Positions 25,716 through 36,687 of a stretch of 64,000 bases of DNA are shown here, piece after piece. The notes beneath the pieces were generated by a model. The model was not told the origin of the DNA, searched no databases, and saw only the letters and a list, made by a program, of their open reading frames with translations. The stretch comes from Absidia repens (taxonomy: Eukaryota > Mucoromycota > Mucoromycetes > Mucorales > Cunninghamellaceae). Both the position numbers and the translations under genes were made by a program. How positions within the stretch are numbered: position 1 is the first letter of the stretch; the number at the start of each line of letters is the position of its first letter. The stretch covers positions 620,001-684,000 of the forward strand of contig MCGE01000012.1 of the NCBI GenBank assembly GCA_002105175.1, read 5' to 3'.

Positions 25716-26104
25716 TTCAATACGACTATATCGAAAAAAAAAAAAAATAGATAAAAGCAAGTGAGTTTTCAAAGGTGTAAAGATATAAATCCCCGTCTAT
25801 ATTCTTCATTACCTTTCTATTGTCTTGAAGTTGCGTTACCAGAAGTAGGATAAGGTCTTGATGCACAATCGCTATGTACAAGAATAAAAAATATGTATAA
25901 GAATAATTGGAAGGGACGAATGATATATATGCAATAAAACAAAAATTTGAGAAAAACGGAAGAAGAAATAAAAAAAAGAGAAAAAAGAAATAGACAAATT
26001 CAAAGACCGATAATTTATGGAAAAAATCAGTTTATTTGCTAAAAACCAGTAATGAGTGATGATCATAGAAAGAAGAGTATTGAAAAAAAAATCTAATATA
26101 ATAA
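25716..26104. other. 5' flank of giant gene / 3' flank of p24 gene
   Basis: 389 bases, AT-rich. A possible non-coding leader exon end (AAAG/GTAATG near 25813) with an acceptor at about 25728 suggests a 5'-UTR intron for the giant gene. No other gene seen. Confidence 0.35.
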
Positions 26105-26835
26105 TTAAACACCACCTTTCTTGACGTTGAAGAAGTTTCTGACCACAAACACCTGTAAAGCAGCCATGGCGATGATAGCAGCACTTTCCAAGCTAGCAAA
26201 CCAGAAAATACGTTGTTCAGTAGAGATCACTGTGCTTGAGTTTCGGTTTTCACGGGTTCGGAAGTACTTTTGAGTACGAGCAATGTTAGTCAAGGATCCA
26301 GATAGACGGAAAAGCGATTCTTCCATAGCACTGAGGGTTTCAGGGGGCTGTAATCCTTCAGAGGCCTTTGCAAAGTTGGGTCGTACTTCGTGTTCCAAGG
26401 TGATTTCAAAGTCGACAAGCTTTTCCGCAAAAGTTGACATATCGTTCGAGAAACAGAATGAGTATTCACCAACATGATTGGCAGTAAACACATAATCGCC
26501 TTGTCGTTCCCCTTTTCCATCCAAAATGACCTTTTGACGTGGATCAGTAACGGTGTAATCGATATCAAAAGAACCACCTGATTGTACCTAGAATTAAAAA
26601 AAAAATTAGAGTAAATAAACACGCAATCAAGTTGAGATGATATGTTAGATGAACTTACTGCAAAGTAAAAACCAATTTTCTTCCCAGGTGTATCAGTCGA
26701 AGTATAGAAGCAGGCGTTTTCGTTGGCTGCCATGTTATATGTCAAGGCTGTAGCAGATGCTCCATTTGGTAAAATGCATATGACTGCCAACAAACTTGCT
26801 AAGAAGTAAATAGCTGACATATAGCGCTGGGCCAT
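26105..26835 (-). CDS. p24 family cargo receptor (emp24/gp25L/Erp type)
   Basis: Exons 26659-26835 and 26105-26587; 219 residues. A signal peptide (SAIYFLASLLAVICILPNGASA) precedes a GOLD beta-sandwich with the two conserved cysteines (NACFYT and YSFCFSND). A coiled-coil region (AMEESLFRLSGSLTNIARTQ) with the family R-x-R-x-x-R segment (YFRTRENRN) follows, then one transmembrane helix (FASLESAAIIAMAALQVFVV). The short tail RNFFNVKKGGV carries the FF COPII-binding motif and a lysine pair for COPI. These type I proteins cycle between ER and Golgi and select GPI-anchored and other cargo. The subfamily (Erp1-6 or TMED) is not assigned. Confidence 0.93.
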
Positions 26836-27019
26836 GATGGGATATATAAAAATATTAAAGAGCAAAAGGGAAAAGGAAAGAAAACACACGGTGGTCAAAA
26901 ATCACTGGAGCTGAATTTCAAATCAATTGGAGCGGTGTGTAAAATATTTTGGTTGAGTGTAGTCTAGTACTGCGAACTTTACATTGTCCTTCATACACAC
27001 TCTGGATGTAGCATGAACT

Positions 27020-28580
27020 TAGACAAACTGGTAGAAATTATTCCAAGAATAATTCAACCCCAAAATAACATGCTTAATCATATTTTCTTTCCCGGATATG
27101 AAGATTTTTATGAAGCATTCAGCAACCCAAATAATGCATTTTGAGACCCGTAGACACTTCCAGAAAAGAAATTGGAGTCAATATTCTCTCACAAAATAAA
27201 ATATTAGGCGGAAACCCCACTCAAAATCACACTTAAGACACAGAAATTGAAAATACCATCTAGGTTCCTTTATATGTGTGGACGTTGTGCTTTGGGCTGA
27301 TAATATAATAGATATGATAGAGTAGTCCCAGGAGAACATTTCATTCTGAGCTCAGAGAACTGTGAATGGTAGTGGAGTGTACGATTGTTAAAATTAACAA
27401 GGAAATACGTTTTTAATGACCTTTCAAGTCGTTGATTGTGTTTCAATGGGGTCTAGAAGGTATTACACTCTAGTTAGTGGCCCGATAGTCTTTAATTTTT
27501 CTTGAAAAATGAAAGATAATGAAAAAGTAAATATTTTTTGTATAGATATCTAGCCCATTCAAGAACAACCGCCTGTAGTATAGAACCGAAATAGTGATAT
27601 TCCTCGTCAAAAATCTAAATATATGGGCGCTAACAATTTCCATTTTTCCCTATGCCGTAGTCAGGGACCCTTAAAATTGGAAAACCCCATTAATAACAAT
27701 AAAGCTGCCTAGAGAAGGGCCCCGAGACTCAACCCACAGCGGAAATGCACACCTGAAATACACTACAAGAAATCTATTGGAGGTAGCATGAGGGAGACAA
27801 TGGGGAAATCCGAATCTTTATCAACACCAATTTAAAGGGATGATGGTAATAAGGTATTTAACATATTGTACAAGGAAGACAAGATATAAGATAGGTTTAG
27901 GTTATAACTGGGTGTCTTTTATTGAAGGCAGCAATTGTCAACAACAAGCTAAATGGGAAATGGTAGAAAGAGATCTAATATACTGCACATGATAGACAAA
28001 ACATAAAAAAGATTATAAGCTGATAGCCTTTATTGAATGCACAACAATGATCAACACTAACTAATCTAACTAGGCACGTGTAAAAAGGGATCTACTGCAC
28101 AATACATGAGAGAGACTTAAGAGTCATTTTTCACTGAGATAAGTAGAAAGAGACATATTTTATTCAATGTGGATACAAACTATGAGCAAACTAAAACTAA
28201 ACTAAGCTAATGAAGGCTTCAAAAGGCAAACTAATGGTAGTCCCAAATCCTGAATCCAAAATGGAAGAGTTTCCCCATGCATCTTGTAATCCCTAAGCTG
28301 AAAACCCTTCTAAACTAGTCCTTACACTATTCTAAGTCCAACATAACTCTATTGAAGTTGAATGATGAAGAAAAAAGTGAAGGAGAAATGAAAATGAAAA
28401 GAAAGAGAGAGGGAAAAAAACCTGGGGGTAAATAAACAACATCCACGTGTGCGGAAGTTAAAATATTATTGTCTTCGGTTGTTTTTTTTTGCAGGACAAA
28501 AAAGGAAAACGCTGTTTTCTGACAGAATCAACACATCAGTAGCATGGTAGTTCTATCTCGATATTTTTTGATGGAGACAT
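27020..28580 (-). repeat. Dispersed repeat, long subfamily A copy 3 with internal tandem units
   Basis: The right part (28140-28475) is the short element seen elsewhere (CACGTG at 28444-28449, core near 28255-28290). To its left, 27240-27540 matches 39220-39470 (GAGAACATTTCATT, AATGACCTTTCAAGT, GAAAGATAATGAAAAA). Between them, 27775-28140 holds roughly three diverged units containing CTATTG, CATGAG, AGAC and CCTTTATTGAA phrases. The unit ends cannot be fixed by eye. No intact transposase or reverse-transcriptase frame is visible. Confidence 0.75.
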
Positions 28581-29059
28581 TTGAATAGAATGTGTCTTGT
28601 CACTTTGCTTTTACATTCTCTCTCATACGTTTGGTTTGCCTTGTCGAATGGATATGCACACATTATACTTTAGTTCTTGTGCATGTTGAAAAAAATATAG
28701 CTGAAGAACTGTATTGTTAAAAAAAAAAAAAAAAAAAAAAAGGAGGGTTACCATGGGTATGAGGACGATACAAACCAACTAACATTTTAGCGGTCCGTCT
28801 ACTATGTACACTGAGGCACAAAAAATAGGGGTTAAAGAACTTCTTGAATGCATTGGACGCATAAAAAATAATACTACCATCACCGGCACTACACTATATA
28901 ACATGCGGAAGTGGGAAATGGCGAGGCAGCAACAACAAACTACTCTGTAGTGGCTTTTTTTCACACACAACCTGGTTTTTTTCTACGCATATGTATGAAA
29001 ATTAGAAAAAAAAAATGATATAAATGTATGACAGAGAGACTAATGATAAAAAAGACAAA

Positions 29060-29400
29060 ACATATTTTATTCAGATATAGATACAAACTACGGCAAGCTA
29101 ACACTAGTCTAAACTAAAGACCGTTGCTTGACATTGCACTCGAAGGTGAAGCTAATCTATTGGCGGTCATAAATTACGAATCCAAAATGAAGGCTTTCCC
29201 ATGGTAGGTTGTATTGCATTTTTCAAGATACCCCTGATTCGATTTTCTAATACTATTCCAATGTTCCTTTCACTTTCACTGAAGACACAGAAATAAATAA
29301 AAAAGCATGTGGGCGGTGTGTGAAAGACCGCCAATTTTTTTTTCTTTCGATGATCGAGTCTTGAAGTGCGAAAATGCAGAGTCGTTTAATTCCATCCCAT
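29060..29400 (-). repeat. Dispersed repeat, subfamily B copy 4
   Basis: Diverged relative of the family: TTTTATTCAGATATAGATACAAACTA at the left end, core with GAATCCAAAATGAAGGC and CCCATGG, then a stretch whose reverse complement reads GAATCAGGGG...TTGAAAAATGCAATACA, shared with the copy at 55.5 kb rather than with subfamily A. The head reads CCGCCCACATGC instead of CACGTG. Confidence 0.65.
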
Positions 29401-29571
29401 TAAAAACCCACACTTAAAAAAATAACCCCTCCCCGCCCCCACCCATGATAGCCAGTACATCGAAGATTTTCCAAGCTCCGGCGGAACGCCGGAGTGTTTA
29501 TTGTATGAATTAATAAAAACTAAGCTATAAAAATATATCATCTATATAAATATCATCTACAAGTAATCTAA

Positions 29572-31402
29572 TCACAATCCACCAAATGGAGTGTTCGTTA
29601 AACCACGGCATTTTTTCGTAAAGTCATTGGTATATTCCTTGAAGCGCTTCAGTGATCGATGTCTATATGTAAAGGAAGAGGTACTACGATCAATAAATGC
29701 TATGTAGTTTTGTTTCTAGTATAGTTTTACCCTAAAACACCTTTCATAAATGTATCCTTATCATCTTTCGTCACTAGAGTTGAAGGAAAGCCATCCTACA
29801 TAAAAATAAAAATAAATTGGTTGGATTTAATACCATCTTATGATAGAAGTTTATTTGGGGTTAACTTACATGAGACAATAACATCTGTAGCCAATGTCTG
29901 CTTTGCTCCAAGTATCGACCAGTCATTTTGTACAAAACATCAACCAATGGCTTTGAGAAAGAACGTGGAACACGCCCGCCTATGCCCTAAAAAGAGATTA
30001 TATAAGTCAGATCACAATTAGAGTGCATGTATTTAATAGATAATCCTTACAGCCAATAGTTGCTCCATCACTTGTAATCCATGTCCCATAATCAATGTGT
30101 TTATTATTTCGGCCACTTTGGAGCCTTCTTGATAATCTTGAGAAACAAAATCAGCCTAAAGAAATAAAAAAGAGGAATAAAAGGTGAGAAGAGTTCGTTC
30201 TATCTACGGTCAACCACTTTTTCTTAATGATTTACCATAAAATTCAATGATGCCTTCAGTGCCAGTCGTTCTTGTAGCCCCATACCAGCAATAGTAAATT
30301 GGATGATTGTGTTTAGCATTGCAGGATCAAGTTCATATAGCACCATTGGACACCTTTGAATAACCTATAAAGATATCATAAAACACGAGCATGGTTAAAC
30401 TATTTTATACATCAAAGGTCGAAAACCTCTAACTCCATAAATAACTTACTCTCGAAAGAAGATTGAAATAGCTGTCCACAACATCCGGATGGTGTTCCAT
30501 ATCTATCAAAATATAATGTGAGTGAGTATTCCTATTTAGTGATTTTCTTTTTCTTTATTGTCTTACCTTCAGGTCTACTAATAAAATCTAATGTTGTCTT
30601 TGTCAAACTAGAGACCAAATTTCGTAGTACCAATACATTTGCTTCCTGGCCACCATAGACGGTCATGACAAAGGCAGTAGTATCCAACCAAGAGGCAAAT
30701 CTAGAAGTTTTATAGCCAGTATCAATCAGTGTCACCAATTCGTTGAAAGGTATGGTTAATAATGGATTTGTTGATCGCATGCCTGCTTCAAGATATTGTG
30801 ATAACGCCTATTGTTTTAAAAAGTATATATATATATATCAGCATTAACTTGAATCGATTCCCCGATTATTTTGATCCTGTCATATTACCTTCATGACTTC
30901 TTCATCTGTACCCCATGTGGAAGCGATGTGTCGAATAGCATCACTAATAGCCGCAGTCATCTGTTCAAATCCTTCTACATTTGCATGTGTTGCCGTAAGC
31001 TGTCCACTGGCAAAAAGATCGTACCCGTTGGATTTTGAAAGAAGTGATTGATAGTCATCTGTTGGTGATTGAATGCCACGACAGCAAGCAGATAAGCTTT
31101 GTAATTGAGACAATACAGATAAACGGCTAGCAGCAGAGTCTTGAGTCAATGATGTTCCCAATTCTTGTAGAATACTTCCTGTCAAGATCTTCAAAAAAAC
31201 GAAAAGAAAGAAAAAAAAAAGTTGGTGCGCTATCCTGATGTTGAACACTTTTCTTTTCATTACCATAAGAGGGGCGATTTGACGATCTGGTGGTAGCACT
31301 TGAATCACAGAAGCAACAGATTCAACAACTTTATGCATCACGTTCGCCTAAAATGAATATAAGTATTATACCTATTAGCTACCAAACGTCAAACACAAAT
31401 CA

Positions 31403-31436
<34 letters not shown>

Positions 31437-33072
31437 ACATCGATTTTTGAGGTGGCAGTAGTACCATAAACGTGCATCAAACTATCAAGGTTATCAACCA
31501 ACGATCCCCGGCAAGTATCACATATCTTAGAAAACGCAGATGCGGCGTAAAACGCTAGAGACGGGGAGCCCAGGCAAGGTACTACATAATTCATGGTTGG
31601 AACCAAATACTGAGAGTGGCCCTTTAACCATTCCGCAAGAGATCCTAAATAGTAATTAGTATGGATTGCCCAGTTCTGCATATTGTCCGCCCCCCCCCCT
31701 CCACGCGGCTTGGCAATTACTATTACACCTTTATTTTCATTCTCTTCTTATACTACTTACCGATAAGAGATACGGCAGTATTTTGCAATCGAATGTTATT
31801 TTCAGTTGGTAATCTTCCCAAAATTTCTGGACCGAAAAATTTCGCTACATGTTCATTTTCGTCGGCTGGAATTTCTTCAGAGACGCTTTTCAAACAGAAG
31901 AGAGTTGCTTCCAAATCCAAACAGGGCGAGGTGATCGTGTTCCAACGAGTCAATACTGTAAAAATGTGTTCGAATAAAACAGCCAGCATTTCGCCACGGA
32001 GGACATAGTAAGAGTTGATGATGGTGTCTCCGAGATCACGACGACATATCCTGAATTTATCTTTCAAATCTATTAAACATTATGTCAATAAATCAGTATA
32101 CTAGTAAGCGAATCCTCCTATATATTCTTTCTCTTTGATGTTACCTTTTGTCCATGATTGCCATATTTCATCTTCTGGGAAGATTGCCTTTTGTTTGATC
32201 ACAGTAACTAATTGCTGGTAAAGGATTATCGCTGTTTCGCCACAATGTTGAATCCATAACCTGTGTTCATCTGATGTACTAGTATCTAGTGATAAATCAT
32301 CATCGCCATCCCGAGGAGCAGAGCCGTAACGCCGAACAGGAACGATACCATTATCAAACAAAGTTTCCTGTAACACATACCAAAAATTGAGAGGGATTTC
32401 GCTAATTTCTTGATCGACAGGATAGTACCCATGGAACGCAGTCAATTGCATTATCATATCCATTAAGTGACGAATATCAGGTCTTGCCAGTTGTAATGCC
32501 ACAAAGTCAGTAAACGTTTCCCCAAAAGTTGTAAAAAGCTTGGCCAGAGGTCGACCGAGATCTTCGTCTTCGTCTGAAAAACAATAGGGCCAAGTCATGA
32601 ATGAGTTAATCTGGTCAATGCCTACCCCCATATTTCCCTGATATATACAACTAATTTACCTTTAATACAAATGTCAAACTTGTTTTTCATTCCGTCACTT
32701 GTAAAGCACGACAGTAAACCATCTCTGAAGGTGGTATATCTTGTCCACGAGCCTTGTTGCATACCTTCCAGTAAGACATCCGCAGCAGCTTCAAATAGCT
32801 CGTCACTTGCCAAGAGTGCCATCGTTTGTTGTAAAAGCGGAGAAGCATCTCTAATAGTGTAAAATTGGTTAACTCTTATTTTCCTAAGCAGATATACATT
32901 TCTATCTCTTTATTGTACTTACTCTATATTGACCCCATATTGAACCCAACTTTGCAAGCAATTCAGTGACTTTTGAAGAAGCGATTGTTCTGTCGTATGA
33001 GGCGCAAAAAGAAGATTGGATAAAGTTGAAAAGACTAAAGGGATCGCCTCTTTATATTCTTGGACCAACTGA

Positions 33073-33108
<36 letters not shown>

Positions 33109-34015
33109 TCAACAGGAAAAAGAACAGTTAGTATGTCAGGTATAAGATGATAACATGATCCGGTACAACAAAACAAGCGTCCTCACTTACTTTTGTCCAC
33201 CAATGAGTTCTGCGTTGGATATTTCTTCAGGTAACATAGTAAGGAATTCCAAAATGGTATGATTGATATTTTGAGTTGATACGCCATAGACTTGAGCGCC
33301 AGAGAGGAAAGCGTTCATAGATTGAGGAATGAATTGTTGCCAATGATTCGGTACTACTTGAAAAGCATATGCTATCAGCTACGCAAATCAATAGGGTAAG
33401 TATATATATATATATACATATGCATATGAATATCATAAATAGTGGGATCATATTTACTTACGGCGGTGCAAAGTTTTCGGGTGACAAATAAAGGCCCATT
33501 GCTGCATTTTATAATACTCGTAAATAATTCGTCTCGTAGCCAATCCAGTCTGTCGCCAGGGAGCGTGGACCTGTCAAAATAGAATAATAGAAAAATTGTT
33601 TGTCAGGTTAGGAAATTCGATCAATATTGTATCTTCTGCTGTACATACCAATCGCGAGCTATTTTAACTTGAAACGTGTGAGCTCCAAAAAAACGACATT
33701 GATCAGACTATTGTAGAAAAAGGAAGAAAGGTTCCCGTCAGTTTCCTGCTGTTTTAAAGTGATCTCTTCAAGTAGTTCGATTACCTCAGCTGATAGTAGG
33801 CTTGAAGCGATATCCCAAGATTCAGGTTGTTTCTGTATGAATTGGAGTTGCTCTTGAATGGCTTTTGTAACTTGAGGATCTACTGAAGTATATAGTTGTT
33901 CCACCAACTTGTGGTTGCAAGGCAAGTAAGTTTGCTGAATTTCGTATCGCATAGAGGATTTTGTTTTTTGTTTTTCACTTACATTTTTCACTTGATCGAT
34001 ATGAAATGACTCCAT
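29572..34015 (-). CDS. Importin-13/Kap122-type beta-karyopherin
   Basis: Nineteen exons: 33983-34015, 33785-33907, 33649-33707, 33462-33570, 33191-33378, 32923-33075, 32660-32850, 32145-32573, 31761-32069, 31439-31644, 31264-31347, 30889-31188, 30567-30807, 30450-30502, 30236-30364, 30051-30155, 29870-29986, 29731-29795, 29572-29662; 994 residues, in frame throughout. The N-terminus (VKNLVEQLYTS...ESWDIASSLL, then FFGAHTFQVKIARDW) matches the importin-13 Ran-binding HEAT region. The body is continuous HEAT repeats, and an acidic loop (DEDEDLGRP) and EIPLNFWYVLQE follow around residue 290-360. Importin-13/Kap122 proteins are Ran-dependent bidirectional nuclear transport receptors. Transportin-3 is the main alternative; length and N-terminus favour importin-13. 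Divergent from NAA10. Confidence 0.88.
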
Positions 34016-34066
34016 CTAGTAACGCGATGCTAAAGAGTAAGTATCGAAGAAGCAATGAGTGAAGAG

Positions 34067-34101
<35 letters not shown>

Positions 34102-34250
34102 CCAAAGTGCGCGGTGTTTCAATGTAAGAAAAGTTGAGAAGTCGCAACAATGCCTCAAGAGTGACTGGAATTCCGAAAAAATAAAAAATAAAATCATTTG
34201 ATCGCGCTTTTGGGTCCCTTTTTTTTACATTTTTACTATATTTCACCAAC
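34016..34250. promoter_or_regulatory. Bidirectional promoter of karyopherin and NAA10
   Basis: Only 235 bases separate the two divergent ATGs. The interval has an oligo-A run at 34069-34100 (poly-T on the karyopherin strand) and a T-rich tract at 34220-34227 before the NAA10 ATG. No TATA box is obvious. Confidence 0.5.
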
Positions 34251-35043
34251 ATGAACATTAGACAAGCAACTGTAAGAACCAACAAACAATAAAATATTTC
34301 AAGCCATTAACCGAATTGATTTGCTATTTATCCTAGGTGGACGACCTGATCGCTATTCAAAACTGCAACCTACTAGACCTTCCTGAAAATTATCACATGA
34401 AATATTGTAAGTACCTTACTTCTCTTTTTATTCTTACTGACCTTATATATACTTATAGATTTATACCATGCCCTTTCTTGGCCTCAACTTTCGTTTGTCG
34501 CCGAGGACGATAATGGCAAAATTGTTGGCTATGTCTTGGCGAAAATGTAAGTCTTATGAAATTCGACACCATCCATGTCATGTGCCTAATCCCCGCTCTC
34601 ACCCCCTCCTTTTTTTTTTCTGGTTAATATAGGGAAGAAAAGCCTTCAGACGTACCGCATGGCCATATTACCTCCCTCTCCGTTATGCGCACCTATCGGC
34701 GACTTGGCTTGGCTGAAAAATTGATGGCTCAATCATCAAAACAAATGACAGAGGTCTTTGACGCCCATTATGTATCTCTTCACGTACGAAAAACCAATCG
34801 AGCAGCTATTGGCCTATACCGTGATACTTTAAAATTCAGGTAGGATGACTTGCAGGAAATTGGGGCTTTTGAAAATGCTCACCTTTTTTTCGCTTTATTT
34901 TTTATCATAGCATACAAGAAATCGACAAAAAGTATTATGCTGACGGGGAAGATGCCTATGCAATGCGCCTTACATTTAAGGAAACTAAGAAGCCTCAAAT
35001 CCGTGGTGTTGTGGAAGAAGTTAATGAAGTTGCAGCCAAGTAG
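34251..35043 (+). CDS. NAA10: N-alpha-acetyltransferase catalytic subunit (NatA, Naa10/Ard1)
   Basis: Exons 34251-34271, 34337-34406, 34459-34546, 34633-34839, 34911-35043; 172 residues. It begins MNIRQAT, then [22 protein letters not shown], the NatA signature, [13 protein letters not shown], and the acetyl-CoA motif [10 protein letters not shown] with [19 protein letters not shown], and it closes with [13 protein letters not shown]. Naa10 works with the Naa15 scaffold on ribosomes to acetylate N-termini exposed by Met removal. The first coding exon has only seven codons. Length is slightly below yeast Ard1 because the C-terminal tail is short. Confidence 0.96.
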
Positions 35044-35531
35044 ATATAGATTTCTACTGATGTAGTTAGTATATATGAATTTGTATATATTTTTATGAAT
35101 AAACCATTTGAAAATAAATTTATCTAAATGAAATTGTAGTAGTATTGTTTATTGCTGATGATGATGACATACATATCATAGAATAATTGATGACAGAATA
35201 AACTATTTGAAAATATAATTTTATTTGATGTGATTGTAGTAGTATTTTTATTACTGCTGTTGATGATGATGATATACACAACATAGAATATTTGATGTGA
35301 CATTGTAGTGGATAATATAAATTTATTGACAAAGGTCATGATATATATGGGATACACATTTGATATCGTAGTAAGTGATGAAGTGGTTTATTGAGAATGA
35401 TTATGGGATGTATGATAAGGCAAAATGGGTCTTTTATTTGAAGAGACTATACTAACAGACTATTCTATAAGAGGGAGGGATATATGGTTCGTGTGTGTGC
35501 GTCTATACAAAGGGATGAGAATAGGGAGTGG
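35044..35531. repeat. 99-bp tandem duplication in the convergent 3' region of NAA10 and ENY2
   Basis: ATAAACCATTTGAAAATA at 35099 recurs as ATAAACTATTTGAAAATA at 35198, each followed by TTGTAGTAGTATT, a GATGATGATG tract, ACATA and ATAGAATA..TTGATG. A partial third copy (TTGTAGTGGATAATATAAATTTATTGA) follows near 35305. Each unit carries an ATAAA-type poly(A) signal. No gene is seen here. Confidence 0.75.
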
Positions 35532-36116
35532 TTATTGTTGGTCAGAGGCGGTCGTCGTAGAAACCGTATCGGTCAAGAATTTTTTGATAAGCACCAGCAG
35601 TTCTTTCTTAATAGACTCGTTGACAGTACCTATAAGCGATATACTGTATGAGAAGAAACGAAATACGCACAAAGAGTATGTATACTTACTTTTTCCGTAG
35701 TCTGAAGTCTCTTTGATGAGTTCATCCAGTGTAAAGTCGCCTTTCCGGTCTTGCATAGTATCTAATAAACAAACCCAACACCCGGGTGCAAAAAAAACAA
35801 AAAAACAAAAAAAAAACCGTTGTTGAGCATATAACTAAGCTATCCCGTAGTGGCAATATTGTGCTTACCTCGACAATGTGCATAGTAGTTGTCATTCCAA
35901 CTTGTTTCGGCTAGTCTTGCTTTCAGTAACGTCAGTAATCTAGTTTGAGATCAAATATAGAATTATACATAAAAAAAGAAAAAGAAAAGTTGAGGGGTGA
36001 GTACAGGTTGATCAACAGTAGCCATATATGACCATGTCAGTGGCTTACTTTTGTTTTTCACCAGAGCTGACAAAATACTGATTCAACGCTGTCATAAGAT
36101 TGTCATCTGCTGACAT
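35532..36116 (-). CDS. SUS1: ENY2/Sus1, SAGA deubiquitinase module and TREX-2 subunit
   Basis: Exons 36049-36116, 35869-35939, 35690-35761, 35532-35629; 102 residues. Motifs in order: MTALNQYFVSSGEKQKLLTLLKARL, ETSWNDNYYAHCRD, FTLDELIKETSDYGKSTV, ESIKKELLVLIKKFL, matching the five-helix ENY2 fold that clamps Sgf11 or Sac3. It joins histone H2B deubiquitination to mRNA export at the nuclear pore. The third intron (35630-35689) is 60 nt with no in-frame stop, so its retention would insert about 20 residues; yeast SUS1 is known for regulated intron retention. Confidence 0.95.
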
Positions 36117-36687
36117 GATATTGTTGTTAAGAAAAAAAGATACAAATATCTAACGAGTACGAATGAAAAATGATTTCAAGCAAACTGGAATTTTCTTGCA
36201 CATTATAGAATTTTCATTCGCCGATCATCAACGAGTGACTTTGTACAGTACTGTACTGTACGGTACTTACAGTCTGTAATGAATTTTTTATTTTTGCTAT
36301 GGGGCAATATCAACTACACTTGTCTTAATATTTTATATACATATCACCATATTTGTAGGTTATATGGAGAGTTGGCCAAATTGAAATACTTCAAAGGATT
36401 ATGATAAAATGTTCTGGCTGACTGACTGGAGAAGCGGAGCGTCATAGATTTTTGAGCAGCATTCGACTTCTTGATCTGCCTGTAACAAAGTAACAACCAT
36501 CGTATTATCTTATACTATTGGTTTCCATCCTCCTTCCAAATCACATTACATAAAGTAAATCAAAAAAATACCAATAATGCACTCTCATCAGAATACGAGT
36601 GATAAAATGAAAAACAATGGCTCATTTATTTTCCTTTGCATGAATAATAATAATAACAGAAGATATAAACTAAACTACATTTCTAAA
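36117..36687. other. Intergenic between ENY2 and NMT
   Basis: AT-rich, no gene seen. A short palindromic TACAGTACTGTACTGTACGGTAC sequence near 36244-36267 is a local inverted repeat upstream of ENY2. Confidence 0.45.

Noticed and set aside
27020..28580. Autonomous transposon with coding capacity
   Set aside because: No transposase, integrase or reverse-transcriptase motif is readable in any frame of the long repeat copies.
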